From: Melioribacter sp051488665 | GTDB lineage: Bacteria > Bacteroidota > Ignavibacteria > Ignavibacteriales > Melioribacteraceae | Assembly (NCBI RefSeq): GCF_051488665.1 | Contig: NZ_JBPSEG010000002.1 | Span: 434,001-498,000 of the forward strand | Direction of reading: 5' to 3' | Length of the DNA stretch: 64,000 nt | Shown: positions 18,319-27,589 of the stretch, piece by piece | How positions within the stretch are numbered: position 1 is the first letter of the stretch | Layout of the letters: every line of letters begins with the position of its first letter | The notes under the pieces: model-generated | Databases searched by the model: none | Told to the model about the DNA's origin: nothing | Seen by the model: only the letters and a program-made list of their open reading frames with translations | Position numbers and translations under genes: made by a program

Positions 18319-19047
18319 TTAATAAGAAAAGAATCCGAGATAAATTCCCGTTTGAATAAAAAACGTATTCGAATTTAAGTCCGAAGGCGCTCCTTCGATA
18401 TTTTTGCCGTTGTTAATTTTCCAATCGCCTCCGAATGTAAAGCTGTATCCGCCTCCGATTCTGAAAGCAATAAACCGATTGAGAGGAATATCGAAATTTA
18501 GAGTAGGCGCAATCAGAAAGGAAGTTTTAGTCAGTCGATCGCTTACCTCGCGGGTCATTACGTTGCCGCTTACTTTTTGCCAAATATTATCCCACGTGTA
18601 GTTCGAGCTCGACTGGTAAATTTCAATTTCACTCGAAGCTATTCCGATAATTCCCCCGAAGGAAACGGCTATTCTGTGAATTGAAGGGAGCGTATATTCG
18701 ACTGTAAGCCCGCCCAGTCCGTATCCGTATTTAACTTCTTTATCGAAATCTCCTACTCTGCCGGAAGCGCTCATCGAACCGCCGAGTCCTATTCCGCCGA
18801 TTCTGAGATTTTCTACAAACATTATATAAGCGTAGCCGCTGCCGCCCCAGGCAATCATTCCGCTTTCGGACAATCCGCTCAATCCGGCGTTCTTAATTTG
18901 CTCGTTAACGGGATCGACGTTTGGAAACAAGTAGACGGGATTAACGCCGCCGGCTAATCCGAAACGCGCTACCCATCCTACTTCGGCATTTTCCTGCGCA
19001 TGGATAACCGAGAATGAAATCGTCAGTAAAATCAGCAGTCTTTTCAT
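18319..19047 (-). CDS. Predicted outer-membrane beta-barrel protein
   Basis: This 242-residue protein has a signal peptide (MKRLLILLTISFSVIHAQ). The rest is rich in Gly and aromatic residues in alternating patterns (GWVARFGLAGGVNPVY, VKYGYGLGGLTVEYTL, FIAFRIGGGYSFTFGGDW) and ends IQTGIYLGFFSY with a C-terminal aromatic, as outer-membrane barrels do. I do not recognise a family. It is the first gene of the polysaccharide locus, 12 nt upstream of rfbB, so it may be linked to the surface polymer, but function is unknown. Confidence 0.7.
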   Translation of the reverse strand: MKRLLILLTISFSVIHAQENAEVGWVARFGLAGGVNPVYLFPNVDPVNEQIKNAGLSGLSESGMIAWGGSGYAYIMFVENLRIGGIGLGGSMSASGRVGDFDKEVKYGYGLGGLTVEYTLPSIHRIAVSFGGIIGIASSEIEIYQSSSNYTWDNIWQKVSGNVMTREVSDRLTKTSFLIAPTLNFDIPLNRFIAFRIGGGYSFTFGGDWKINNGKNIEGAPSDLNSNTFFIQTGIYLGFFSY

Positions 19048-19072
19048 ATTATTCTTTCCGAATTGTTTGTGG

Positions 19073-19103
19073 CAAAATAAGAAATTATCGAATAAACTTA
19101 AAA
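19073..19103 (-). promoter_or_regulatory. Possible promoter of the polysaccharide locus
   Basis: On the minus strand TTTTAA (19098-19103) is followed after 17 nt by TTATTTTG (19073-19080), the same -10 octamer as in the mraZ promoter. The start codon of the barrel gene at 19047 lies about 25 nt downstream of the octamer. The -35 is weak. Confidence 0.35.
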
Positions 19104-19230
19104 GCCGCGCGTTACTATTCTTTCGGTCGGCTATGGCAGAAAAAGAAATTGTTATTGACCTGTCGGTTTAATTTAATTATAAGGGTTAAGAAGGAATGAT
19201 TTTTATAATTTCATTATATCAATAAAAAAA

Positions 19231-19290
19231 GGCCGGATTGATTTTTTTAGATTTCTCTCGTCACCACAACAAGGATAATCAAATCCGGCC
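19231..19290 (-). terminator. Intrinsic terminator of ftsZ / dcw cluster with long loop
   Basis: On the minus strand GGCCGGATTTGATT (19290-19277) pairs with AATCAATCCGGCC (19243-19231) with one bulge, followed by a T-run (19230-19224). It begins 10 nt after the ftsZ stop. The loop is unusually long (about 33 nt) and contains a 13-nt sequence (19275-19263) complementary to the ftsZ ribosome binding region. Confidence 0.85.
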
Positions 19291-19299
19291 CGTTTTATT

Positions 19300-20601
19300 T
19301 TAGTCCATTATTTTTCTTAAGAACGAAGACGAGTCTTCGTCGTCGTTGTTTTTGTTTTCGTCATAGTCGTTTTTATTTTTTGATCTGAATCCCGACTGAA
19401 TTTCTTCCGTTTCGGGGAAGAGATTCATATCCCCGCGCACCCGGGAAATTGTCGGTATGTTCAAATCCTGTTCTTCAATATTAGATTCGTTCAAAATAAT
19501 TTTTTCTTTTGAAAAACCGCCGAACGAGGGGACGGATTTTTTGTCCTTTCCTGAACTTTTGCCTTCTTTTCTAAAACTGCCTATCCCGTTAGTATCGAGG
19601 TCGTCGCCGAATCCGGTTGCGATAACGGTATAGGAAATATAGTCGTTCATATCTTCTTTGTTGACGATTCCGAAAATAACGTTAGCTTCTTCGCCGGCTG
19701 CTTCGAAGATTATATTGTTTCCGGCTTCGACTTCCTGCATGGTCATATTAGACGAGCCCGATACGTTGAGCAGAATATTTTTTGCGCCTTTAATCGAAAC
19801 GCCTTCGAGCAGAGGCGACGAAATTGCTTTTTGAGCCGCTTCGACCGCGCGATTTTCTCCGCTTGCGATTCCGCAGCCCATCAAAGCATGACCGCTGTCG
19901 CGCATGACCGTCCGGACGTCGGCAAAGTCGACATTTATAATTCCGGTCATCGTAATAATGTCGGCTATACCGCGGGTAGCTTCGTAAAGAATTTCATTTG
20001 GTTTATCGAACGCGGCTCTTGCCGCCGTAGCTGTGTCGATTATACTGAGTATTCTGCTATTCGGAATAACAATAAGACTGTCGACATATTGTTTCAGTTC
20101 TTTAATGCCTTCTTCGGCGTTTTTCATTCTCTTTTTGCCTTCCCAGCTGAATGGCTTGGTAACAATTCCAACGACCAGAGCGCCTAGACTTTTGGCAATC
20201 GAAGCTACAATTGGAGCTCCGCCGGTACCAGTGCCGCCGCCCATTCCGGCCGTTACGAACACCATATCGCTGCCGTCGAGAATGCGCGTAATTTTTTCCC
20301 TGTCCTCTTCGGCGGCTTTTTTGCCAACGTTGGGATCGGCGCCCGCGCCGAGTCCGCGGGTAACGTTTGTTCCGATTTGAATTTTATGATGAGCGGAACT
20401 GTTTTGAAGAACCTGCGCGTCGGTATTGATTGCCACGAATTCGACTCCGGTCAAACCGCGGTGAATCATACTGTCGATTGCATTGCAGCCGCCTCCGCCG
20501 ATTCCGACTACTTTCAGAACCGCGGACAAATTTTGCGTATCTTCCCTGTCGAGAGTTACAAATTTGAGTCTTTCTTTTCTTCCGTCGGTATAGTCAGTCA
20601 T
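19300..20601 (-). CDS. ftsZ: Cell division protein FtsZ
   Basis: This 433-residue protein is a complete FtsZ, the tubulin-like GTPase that forms the division ring. The GTP-binding domain has VGIGGGGCNAID (32-43) and the tubulin signature GGGTGTG (121-127). The T7-loop region NVDFADVRTVM follows near residue 224. After the core comes a charged, Asn/Asp-rich linker of about 90 residues and the conserved C-terminal peptide SFLRKIMD that binds FtsA. It is the last gene of the dcw cluster, 23 nt after ftsA, and has a very strong Shine-Dalgarno (AAGGAGG). Confidence 0.97.
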   Translation of the reverse strand: MTDYTDGRKERLKFVTLDREDTQNLSAVLKVVGIGGGGCNAIDSMIHRGLTGVEFVAINTDAQVLQNSSAHHKIQIGTNVTRGLGAGADPNVGKKAAEEDREKITRILDGSDMVFVTAGMGGGTGTGGAPIVASIAKSLGALVVGIVTKPFSWEGKKRMKNAEEGIKELKQYVDSLIVIPNSRILSIIDTATAARAAFDKPNEILYEATRGIADIITMTGIINVDFADVRTVMRDSGHALMGCGIASGENRAVEAAQKAISSPLLEGVSIKGAKNILLNVSGSSNMTMQEVEAGNNIIFEAAGEEANVIFGIVNKEDMNDYISYTVIATGFGDDLDTNGIGSFRKEGKSSGKDKKSVPSFGGFSKEKIILNESNIEEQDLNIPTISRVRGDMNLFPETEEIQSGFRSKNKNDYDENKNNDDEDSSSFLRKIMD

Positions 20602-20620
20602 ATTTCCTCCTTGTTGTGGT
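20602..20620 (-). promoter_or_regulatory. ftsZ ribosome binding site complementary to its own terminator loop
   Basis: The minus-strand transcript reads ACCACAACAAGGAGG just before AAAT-ATG of ftsZ. The first 13 of these bases (20620-20608), including AAGGA of the Shine-Dalgarno, are a perfect reverse complement of 19275-19263 in the loop of the ftsZ terminator. Confidence 0.7.
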
Positions 20621-20624
20621 AGTT

Positions 20625-21866
20625 TTATAAATTCTCAAAAAACTCTTGTATCTTTTTGAATAAATTTATTTTAATCGGTTTCTTTTCTTTACGAATATCT
20701 TTGGCTTCCGAATACTCGGTTGCCGATTTGCCTGGCATTCCTTTAATCAAACCTGCGGCTGTGGCAAATTCCGGACTTTCGATTTCACCGGAGAGTCCCG
20801 TGCCCAATTCGAGCGGCACTCCGATTCTTGCGGGCAGTCCGAAAACTTCTTCAGCCAGTTCGGTGGACCCTCTCAAAAGCGAACCTCCGCCCGTAAGCAC
20901 AACTCCCGCTTTTATTTTATTTTTCAATCCGGTCTGCCGCAGTTCATTATCGATCAGCATAAAAAGTTCGCGCATTCTGACGCTGATAATTTGAGTAAGC
21001 AGCGTCAACGGAATTTTAATATTCCCCCTAGCGCCGACGCCTTTTATATAAATATCTTCGTCTTTAATTATAGCGCTTTCGAGCGCATAGCCGTATTCTT
21101 TTTTCAACTTTTCGGCGTCGGCAGTAACAATGCCGAGAGTTTCCCGGATATCGTTCGTAACCTGATTTCCGGCTACGCCGATTACTTTCGTATGTTTAAT
21201 CGATTTATGATGAAATACGGCGATGTCGGTCGTTCCTCCGCCGATATCGATCAACAAAACGCCGAGGTCTTTTTCGTTTTCTTCCAGCACGGACAAACTC
21301 GAAGCGATCGGTTGAAGAATCAGTTCTTTAATTTTATAACCGGCGCGTTCAACCGATTTTTTAATATTTTGAATTGCAGGCGACGAAGCCAGAACTACAT
21401 GATTGACGGCTTCGAGCCTGGAACCGCACATGCCGATCGGGTCTTCGATTCCTCCCTGATAGTCGACGAAAAATTCTTCCGGTATAATGTGAAGTATTTG
21501 TCTGTCGGACGGAATTCTTATAGTGTGAACGTCCGACTTGAGACGGTTCAGGTCTTCTTCGGTTATTTCCCGTTCGGGATTATTGATCGTTACATAGTTT
21601 CGATGCCTAAGACTCGTAACATGCTCGCCGGCGACGCCCACATTGATTTCTTCAACGCTCAAACCGGCTCTGTTGATTGCGATATTCATTGCTTCGCTAA
21701 TCGCTTCGGCAGTCTTGGATATATTCGCCACAAGACCGCGATTCAACCCTTCCGAGGGAGCAACGCCGAATCCCAGTATGTTGATATTGTCCTCCGCGTG
21801 CTCGGCGATAACAGCGCAAACTTTCGTAGTCCCCAGATCGAGTCCGGCTATAATATTTCTTTTCAT
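20625..21866 (-). CDS. ftsA: Cell division protein FtsA
   Basis: This 413-residue actin-like protein has the ATP-binding phosphate-1 motif IAGLDLGTTKVCAVIAE (6-22), LLIDIGGGTTDIAVF near residue 203 (phosphate 2) and VLTGGGSLLRG near residue 317 (adenosine motif). The C-terminal IKINLFKKIQEFFENL is an amphipathic helix that anchors it to the inner membrane. It tethers FtsZ and recruits later division proteins. Its ATG at 21866 overlaps the ftsQ stop (ATGA), so translation is coupled. Confidence 0.96.
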   Translation of the reverse strand: MKRNIIAGLDLGTTKVCAVIAEHAEDNINILGFGVAPSEGLNRGLVANISKTAEAISEAMNIAINRAGLSVEEINVGVAGEHVTSLRHRNYVTINNPEREITEEDLNRLKSDVHTIRIPSDRQILHIIPEEFFVDYQGGIEDPIGMCGSRLEAVNHVVLASSPAIQNIKKSVERAGYKIKELILQPIASSLSVLEENEKDLGVLLIDIGGGTTDIAVFHHKSIKHTKVIGVAGNQVTNDIRETLGIVTADAEKLKKEYGYALESAIIKDEDIYIKGVGARGNIKIPLTLLTQIISVRMRELFMLIDNELRQTGLKNKIKAGVVLTGGGSLLRGSTELAEEVFGLPARIGVPLELGTGLSGEIESPEFATAAGLIKGMPGKSATEYSEAKDIRKEKKPIKINLFKKIQEFFENL

Positions 21867-22636
21867 GTTTGGTCTTCTCCCGATATTATACTATCTGCGG
21901 CAAAGCCGAAATAAATATGTTTGTTATACCTCAAATCGACATACTCGATTAAATTATTTGCTTCTTTACCTTTCAGATAATTCCAAAGAGCATTGAAATA
22001 AACTATTTTTCTCGCTTCGTCTCCCCTGCCGAATACGACGGGATAGTCGAACAAAGAAAAAGTCATTACCACGTCCCCCCCGTTCCTCATATCGATAACA
22101 GAAATATTGCCGTAGAGCTCGGGGTTGACGAGTTTTATCCCGCTCAAAATTTTTGAGGCGGTCGCTATGTCATTATTTTTTTTCAAACTTATAAACGGTT
22201 TTATTTCTCCGTCCAGATAAGGATTAGTAATAACCGGATAATCTACGCGCTCGGTTCCTTCAAGCAACGGCACAGGCTCGAGTTTGTCCGTAATCAGAAA
22301 ATGCTTTTGATTGTCGATTAATACCGCGTCGAAATTTTTCTCGTGAAGTATAACCGTAACCTTTCCGTTGTTTGTATAGCTTACGTCCGCATATTGTACG
22401 TACGGATGCTTTTCAAATCTGTCTTTTATAATCTGCAGGTTTAGTTCGTTATAATTTTTTCTATCCAATAAATTTGCAAAGTTCAGGTACTTTTCTTTAG
22501 AAAGATGATTGTTGCCTTCCAGCGTTATCAAATCGATTTTATAATTCTCCTTTTCCAGAGTAACCGCAAAATATCCGATAATCGTAATCAGCAGCGTAAA
22601 GAATATAATACCCGCTATGTATCCTTTGTTTTTCAT
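21863..22636 (-). CDS. ftsQ: Cell division protein FtsQ/DivIB
   Basis: This 257-residue protein has a short cytoplasmic N-terminus, one membrane helix (about 5-27, YIAGIIFFTLLITIIGYFAV), a POTRA-type domain (about 33-105, IDLITLEGNNHLSKEKYLNFANLL) and a beta domain. It belongs to the FtsQ/DivIB family that works with FtsL and FtsB in the divisome. The identification rests on topology, POTRA position and placement between murC and ftsA, because FtsQ sequences diverge strongly. Start and stop overlap the neighbours by four bases on each side. Confidence 0.88.
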   Translation of the reverse strand: MKNKGYIAGIIFFTLLITIIGYFAVTLEKENYKIDLITLEGNNHLSKEKYLNFANLLDRKNYNELNLQIIKDRFEKHPYVQYADVSYTNNGKVTVILHEKNFDAVLIDNQKHFLITDKLEPVPLLEGTERVDYPVITNPYLDGEIKPFISLKKNNDIATASKILSGIKLVNPELYGNISVIDMRNGGDVVMTFSLFDYPVVFGRGDEARKIVYFNALWNYLKGKEANNLIEYVDLRYNKHIYFGFAADSIISGEDQT

Positions 22637-24015
22637 TTATTTTGGGATTTTAAAAATTCGACAAATTTTTCGCCGTATTTCCAGATGTCTCCCGCGCCGA
22701 GCGTAATGATAATGTCGTCCTTTTTATAAATCGATTTAAGCAGCTCCGGTATTTTATTTTTATCGGCTTCGTAAATCACATTTTTATGACCGAATTTTTT
22801 TGCAGCGTCGGCAATCATCTGCCCGGAGACGCCTTCGATCGGTTTTTCCCTTGCCGGATAAACGTCGGTGCAAATAAAAACATCGGAATTAAGAAACGAG
22901 CGTCCGAATTCAAGATAAAAATCGCGCGTTCTCGAATAAAGATGCGGTTGAAACACGGCTACCAGCCTTCTCTTCCAGCCCTTTCGTATCCCGTCGAGCG
23001 TTACGTTAATTTCCGTCGGATGATGCGCGTAATCGTCTATAACCATTACGTCGTTATCGTACTTTTTCTCGAAGCGGCGGTATACTCCCGTAAATTCTCC
23101 GAGAGCTTTTTTTATCGTATCAAACGGCACGCCGAGTTCTTTTGCAATCGTAACGGCTACAAGCGAATTTTTTACGTTGTGAACTCCCGGGACGTTAAGT
23201 TTAATCCTTCCGAGAATTTCTTCTTTATAGACGACTGTATATTCGGAAGAATTTTCTTTATGAGAAATATCGACTGCCTGAACGTCGGCTTGAGGCGAGA
23301 GTCCGTACGTAAAAATTTTCTTTTTAATCAAAGGAATAATGTCTTGCAGCGCGGGCTCGTCGAGACAAAGGACTACAAAACCGAAGAACGGCACTTTGTT
23401 GGCAAATTCTACAAAAGCCGATTTAATGTCGTCCAGGTCTTTATAAGTATCGAGGTGTTCCTTTTCCAGCGTTGTAATTGCCGCAATTACGGGAGTTAAC
23501 ATTAAAAAAGTTCTGTCGAATTCGTCCGCTTCGACAACGATGAATTCGCCGTTTCCCAGACGCGCGTTCGTGCCTCCGAGACCGCTCAACTTGCCGCCGA
23601 CGATAATCGTGGGGTCGACGCCCGCTTCGGTCAAGACTAATCCGACCATTGAAGTTGTAGTCGTTTTACCGTGAGTGCCCGCAATGCCGATTCCGTATTT
23701 CATTCTCATGCATTCGGCAAGCATTTCGGAACGCTTTATAACGGGAATCTTTTTTTCGATAGCGGCGCTTACTTCCGGATTGTCTTTATTTACAGCAGAA
23801 GAATAAACCACAACGTCGGCTCCTTCGATGTTTGCCGGATCGTGACCTTCGTAAATTTTTATTCCGAGAGATTCCAGTCTGTCTGTGATTTCCGTCTTGT
23901 TCAAATCGGAACCGGTAACATTGAATCCCTGATTCAATAATATTTCCGCAATCCCGCTCATGCCGATTCCGCCAATGCCCACAAAGTGTACGTTTTTTAC
24001 GGTTTTCATCATCAT
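22633..24015 (-). CDS. murC: UDP-N-acetylmuramate--L-alanine ligase
   Basis: This 460-residue Mur ligase has the N-terminal Rossmann motif HFVGIGGIGMSGIAEIL (10-26) specific to MurC, the ATP-binding GTHGKTTT (113-120), VEADEFDRTFL near residue 167 and DDYAHHPTEI near residue 326. It adds L-alanine to UDP-MurNAc, the first peptide step of peptidoglycan synthesis. The start has three tandem ATG codons (24015, 24012, 24009) behind an AGGAG at 24028-24024, so the exact first residue is uncertain by two. Confidence 0.97.
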   Translation of the reverse strand: MMMKTVKNVHFVGIGGIGMSGIAEILLNQGFNVTGSDLNKTEITDRLESLGIKIYEGHDPANIEGADVVVYSSAVNKDNPEVSAAIEKKIPVIKRSEMLAECMRMKYGIGIAGTHGKTTTTSMVGLVLTEAGVDPTIIVGGKLSGLGGTNARLGNGEFIVVEADEFDRTFLMLTPVIAAITTLEKEHLDTYKDLDDIKSAFVEFANKVPFFGFVVLCLDEPALQDIIPLIKKKIFTYGLSPQADVQAVDISHKENSSEYTVVYKEEILGRIKLNVPGVHNVKNSLVAVTIAKELGVPFDTIKKALGEFTGVYRRFEKKYDNDVMVIDDYAHHPTEINVTLDGIRKGWKRRLVAVFQPHLYSRTRDFYLEFGRSFLNSDVFICTDVYPAREKPIEGVSGQMIADAAKKFGHKNVIYEADKNKIPELLKSIYKKDDIIITLGAGDIWKYGEKFVEFLKSQNK

Positions 24016-24029
24016 AAAAAATCGACTCC

Positions 24030-25133
24030 TTAATTTATTTGTTCCGCCATGCCGATTGCCTTTTGGGCAATCACAGAGGCGGCTTCCGGTTTTGAAAATG
24101 TTTTTATCGCATCGGATAATTTTTTAAGTTTTTCGTCGTCTTTGATTAATTCGATCAATTTGTTTTTCAGCTCCGACGTTAAATTTTTGTCTTCAATTAA
24201 AACAGCCGCATTCGACTCAGCCAGGGCAAGAGCGTTGAAATACTGATGATTGGCGGCAACATTCGGAGACGGCGCAAGAACAGCCGCTTTGCCGAGAGCC
24301 GAAAGTTCGGCAATTGTAGTAGCTCCCGCCCTTGCAATTACAAGATCGGAAGCCGAATAAGCCGCCTGCATGTCTTCGATAAACGGCATAATTTTTATTT
24401 TTTCCGCATTATATTTTTTATACTCGTCATAGTAGAGCTTGCCCGTCTGCCAGATTAATTGCAAGTCTTCCTTTTCAAACAAATCCACAATTCGAGCCGC
24501 CGATTCGTTTAACGACCTGGCTCCCAGGCTGCCTCCCAAAATCAACACGGTTTTTCTAGCGGGGTCCAATCCGAATTTTTTTGCAGCTTCATTTTTATCG
24601 ATCAGGGACAAATCAACCCGTACGGGATTTCCCGTCGCATAAATTTTATCTTTAAAGCGGAAATATTTTTTGCTTTCCTCAAACGTCACATGAATTTCGT
24701 TTGCCTTTCTTTCCAGCAGTCTGTTTGCAATACCCGGATAACTGTTCTGTTCGAGCAGTATGATTTTAGAACCGATAACGGAAGCCGCCCAGATAACAGG
24801 TCCCGAAACATATGCGCCGCAGCCGACGGCTACGCGGGGTTTAAACCGCATCATAAACAACAGAGATTGAAATGCGGAGACAATAAGTTTAACCGGGAAC
24901 AATAAATTCCTTAAATCGAACTTGCGATAGAATCCGCTTATCCAAATACTTCTAAATTCAAAACCGTACTTAGGAACCACCTGCGATTCGATTTTATCTT
25001 TATTCCCGAAAAAGACGATTTCGGATTCGGGATGTAATTTCTTAATATACTGAGCCACGGCAATAGCAGGATAAAGATGACCGCCCGTTCCGCCGGCGGC
25101 AAATACAAAACGATATGGATTCGTATTCTTCAT
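24030..25133 (-). CDS. murG: Lipid II synthase MurG (UDP-GlcNAc transferase)
   Basis: This 367-residue GT28 protein has FAAGGTGGHLYPAIAVA (11-27), the conserved N-terminal loop, and in the C-terminal domain LILGGSLGARSLNE near residue 196 and IARAGATTIAELSALGKAAVLAPSP near residue 271 (UDP-GlcNAc site). It transfers GlcNAc to lipid I to make lipid II on the inner face of the membrane. The ATG overlaps the ftsW stop (ATGA). Confidence 0.97.
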   Translation of the reverse strand: MKNTNPYRFVFAAGGTGGHLYPAIAVAQYIKKLHPESEIVFFGNKDKIESQVVPKYGFEFRSIWISGFYRKFDLRNLLFPVKLIVSAFQSLLFMMRFKPRVAVGCGAYVSGPVIWAASVIGSKIILLEQNSYPGIANRLLERKANEIHVTFEESKKYFRFKDKIYATGNPVRVDLSLIDKNEAAKKFGLDPARKTVLILGGSLGARSLNESAARIVDLFEKEDLQLIWQTGKLYYDEYKKYNAEKIKIMPFIEDMQAAYSASDLVIARAGATTIAELSALGKAAVLAPSPNVAANHQYFNALALAESNAAVLIEDKNLTSELKNKLIELIKDDEKLKKLSDAIKTFSKPEAASVIAQKAIGMAEQIN

Positions 25134-26242
25134 CCTACCTGAGCCAATTTTAATTTTTCCGTTTGCATAGTTTGATAAGCAACGTTAATAATGATCCCTA
25201 TCGAAACTCCCATAAAAACTACCGACGTACCGCCGAAGCTGATGAAAGGCAGCGTAATGCCGGTAGTCGGAAACAAACCGGTTACCACAGCCGCGTTGAT
25301 GAATGCGCTTACAAGGATATTAAAACCGAGTCCGAAGACGAGCAGCTGACCGAATTTATCCTGAGCTTTTTTGGCAATTATCAGACAAATAACAAAAAGA
25401 GCGAGATAAGTGAACAAGATTAACGCCGTTCCGATAAATCCTGTTTCCTCGCCGATTATCGAGAAAATAAAATCGCCGTATGATTCGGGCAGAAAGAGGT
25501 CGCTCTGCCTGCTGTGACCGAAACCCAATCCTTTCAAACCTCCGCTGCCCAATGCAATCTTTGCCTGAGTCACCTGAATATTGATATCGCTTCCGGTCAT
25601 AATACTGTTAATAAAATCAAAAAGCCGCTCGCGCGAATGTTTATACAACATTACGGCAGAGCCCACAAAGAAAATTCCGACTGACAGAATTCCGGAAATG
25701 TGTCTGAAACTCGCTCCTCCCACGTAAAGCAAAACAAATGAAGTAAATGCGATTATCAAACTCGTGCTTACGTTCGGTTGAAGAATAATCAGTCCGCACA
25801 CAAGACCGATCCAAACGAGAGCATATACAAAACCTTTCTTGAAATCGGCAATCAATTCTCCTTTTCTTTCAATCAGAGCCGACAAATGAATTATCAAAAG
25901 AATCTTGACAGCTTCCGAAGGTTGAAAACTAATCAGTCCCAGGTCGAGCCACCTGGCCGCTCCTTTTACTTTCGGCGCGAAAATCAAAGTGGCAATCAAC
26001 AGAACGAGCCCGGATATCATCATATATTTGCTGTATTTCCGGTAAAGGTCATACGGCGTTAATGAAAACGCCGCAAGAGCGAAGAGAGCCAGAGCGACTT
26101 TCAAAATATGCGACTTGAACATCGAATAGTAATCGTTGTATCTGGTCATGCTGTATGTGCCGCTGGCTGTAAATACCATAATGGCGCCGAGAAGCACAAG
26201 AGCGATTACGATGATAATCAATATTTTTATTAGCGTTTTCAT
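25130..26242 (-). CDS. ftsW: Peptidoglycan glycosyltransferase FtsW
   Basis: This 370-residue SEDS-family membrane protein has about ten helices. Visible signatures are ARWLDLGLISFQPSEAVKI near residues 104-122, ILQPNVSTSLII near residue 162, GFGHSRQSDLFLPESYGDFIFSIIGEETGF near residue 245 and TGITLPFISFGGTSVVF near residue 333. FtsW polymerises lipid II at the septum together with the class B PBP FtsI, which is in the same cluster. The start directly abuts the murD stop (TAA-ATG). Confidence 0.95.
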   Translation of the reverse strand: MKTLIKILIIIVIALVLLGAIMVFTASGTYSMTRYNDYYSMFKSHILKVALALFALAAFSLTPYDLYRKYSKYMMISGLVLLIATLIFAPKVKGAARWLDLGLISFQPSEAVKILLIIHLSALIERKGELIADFKKGFVYALVWIGLVCGLIILQPNVSTSLIIAFTSFVLLYVGGASFRHISGILSVGIFFVGSAVMLYKHSRERLFDFINSIMTGSDINIQVTQAKIALGSGGLKGLGFGHSRQSDLFLPESYGDFIFSIIGEETGFIGTALILFTYLALFVICLIIAKKAQDKFGQLLVFGLGFNILVSAFINAAVVTGLFPTTGITLPFISFGGTSVVFMGVSIGIIINVAYQTMQTEKLKLAQVG

Positions 26243-27589
26243 TTATTTCAAATTATTAACCGCTTCTTTAAAAACTTTTCCGCGATGTCCGTAATTGTCG
26301 AACATATCGAAGCTGGCGCACGCCGGCGACAAAAGGACCACCGACCCGGGCTTGGCTTCTTTTCTTGCCGAAACAACGCAGCTTTCCAATGATTGTTTAT
26401 ATTCCGTAGGAACAATATCCTTGAAAAAATCATAAACTTTGTTTGCCGAAGAACCGATGGCGTATATTTTTTTAACTTTCCGCGCTACGAGGTCTTTGAT
26501 TTTATTGTAATCGTTGCCTTTGTCCTTACCGCCCAGAATCAGATAAATCGGCTTATCAAAACTGTTGAGCGCATACCAGACCGAATCAACGTTTGTAGCC
26601 TTTGAATCGTTATAATATTCCACGCCGGAGAGTTCGCGCACGAATTCGATACGGTGTTCCACGCCTTTAAAAGACGAAAATGCGCTTTTAATTTTCTTGT
26701 TTGGTATTCCGATTTTTTTTGCCACAGTCAAAACCGCAAGAGCGTTAGAAACGTTGTGAGGACCTTTAATAAACAAATCCGAGACTGCGCAAACGGTTTC
26801 CTTCGTCAGGTCCGAGAAAATCATATTTCCGTCTTTTACATACGAGCCTTTGAGCATTTCCTTTTGAAGCGAGAAACCGTACTTGTTCACGTCGGCAGCC
26901 GGCATTAAATCGATTACATTCGGATCGTCGGAGTTATAGATCAAAACATCGTTCGAAGTTTGATTTTTGAGTATATTCATTTTCGACCGGGCGTAGAGCT
27001 CAAAGTCATTGTTATATCTGTCAAGGTGATCGGGAGTAATATTCAAAATCACGGCAAAATCGGGCTTGAAATATTTAATAAAATCGAGCTGGAAACTCGA
27101 TACTTCCAGAACCGCATAATCATTTTCGCCTATCTCCGTAACAACATCTGAAAAAGGAGTTCCTATATTTCCCGCAGGAAATGTCTTGAAGCCGCTCAGG
27201 CTTAATGTATAGTTCATTAATGAAGTAGTAGTGGTTTTTCCGTTGGTTCCGGTAATTGCAATTGTTTTACCTTTATTGAACCAGCTTGCAAATTCGAATT
27301 CGCTGAAAATTTCAATGCCTTTATCTTTTGCGTCCGCCAGAATGCCCGAAAACGACGGTACTCCGGGACTCGTTACAATAAAATCGCATTCGAATACTCT
27401 TTCGGAATGTTTGTCGGTTTCGTAAGGAATATTCTCGTTTTCCAGAACGGAGATCCATTTAAGAATCGATTGTCTGCTTGCGGAATCGCTCACAAAAGGG
27501 AGAGCTCCCATTTTTTTTGCAAGCTTAGCCGCCGCAATGCCGCTGTCTGCCGCGCCTATTATCGATATTTTTTTTCCTTTAATATCCAT
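26243..27589 (-). CDS. murD: UDP-N-acetylmuramoyl-L-alanine--D-glutamate ligase
   Basis: The start chosen is the ATG at 27589, which overlaps the mraY stop by one base (TAATG) and gives 448 residues, the normal MurD length. A longer in-frame start at 27676 would run into mraY and add 29 residues foreign to the family. The protein has ISIIGAADSGIAAA near the N-terminus, GTNGKTTTT at about 114-122, LDRYNNDFELYARSK and the C-terminal YNDSKATNVDSV. It adds D-glutamate to UDP-MurNAc-L-Ala in the cytoplasm. Confidence 0.95.
   Translation of the reverse strand: MDIKGKKISIIGAADSGIAAAKLAKKMGALPFVSDSASRQSILKWISVLENENIPYETDKHSERVFECDFIVTSPGVPSFSGILADAKDKGIEIFSEFEFASWFNKGKTIAITGTNGKTTTTSLMNYTLSLSGFKTFPAGNIGTPFSDVVTEIGENDYAVLEVSSFQLDFIKYFKPDFAVILNITPDHLDRYNNDFELYARSKMNILKNQTSNDVLIYNSDDPNVIDLMPAADVNKYGFSLQKEMLKGSYVKDGNMIFSDLTKETVCAVSDLFIKGPHNVSNALAVLTVAKKIGIPNKKIKSAFSSFKGVEHRIEFVRELSGVEYYNDSKATNVDSVWYALNSFDKPIYLILGGKDKGNDYNKIKDLVARKVKKIYAIGSSANKVYDFFKDIVPTEYKQSLESCVVSARKEAKPGSVVLLSPACASFDMFDNYGHRGKVFKEAVNNLK

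Noticed and set aside
19014..19199. A 61-codon plus-strand frame between the barrel gene and ftsZ
   Set aside because: It overlaps the barrel gene's 5' end and signal peptide coding region, has no ribosome binding site and no recognisable motif.
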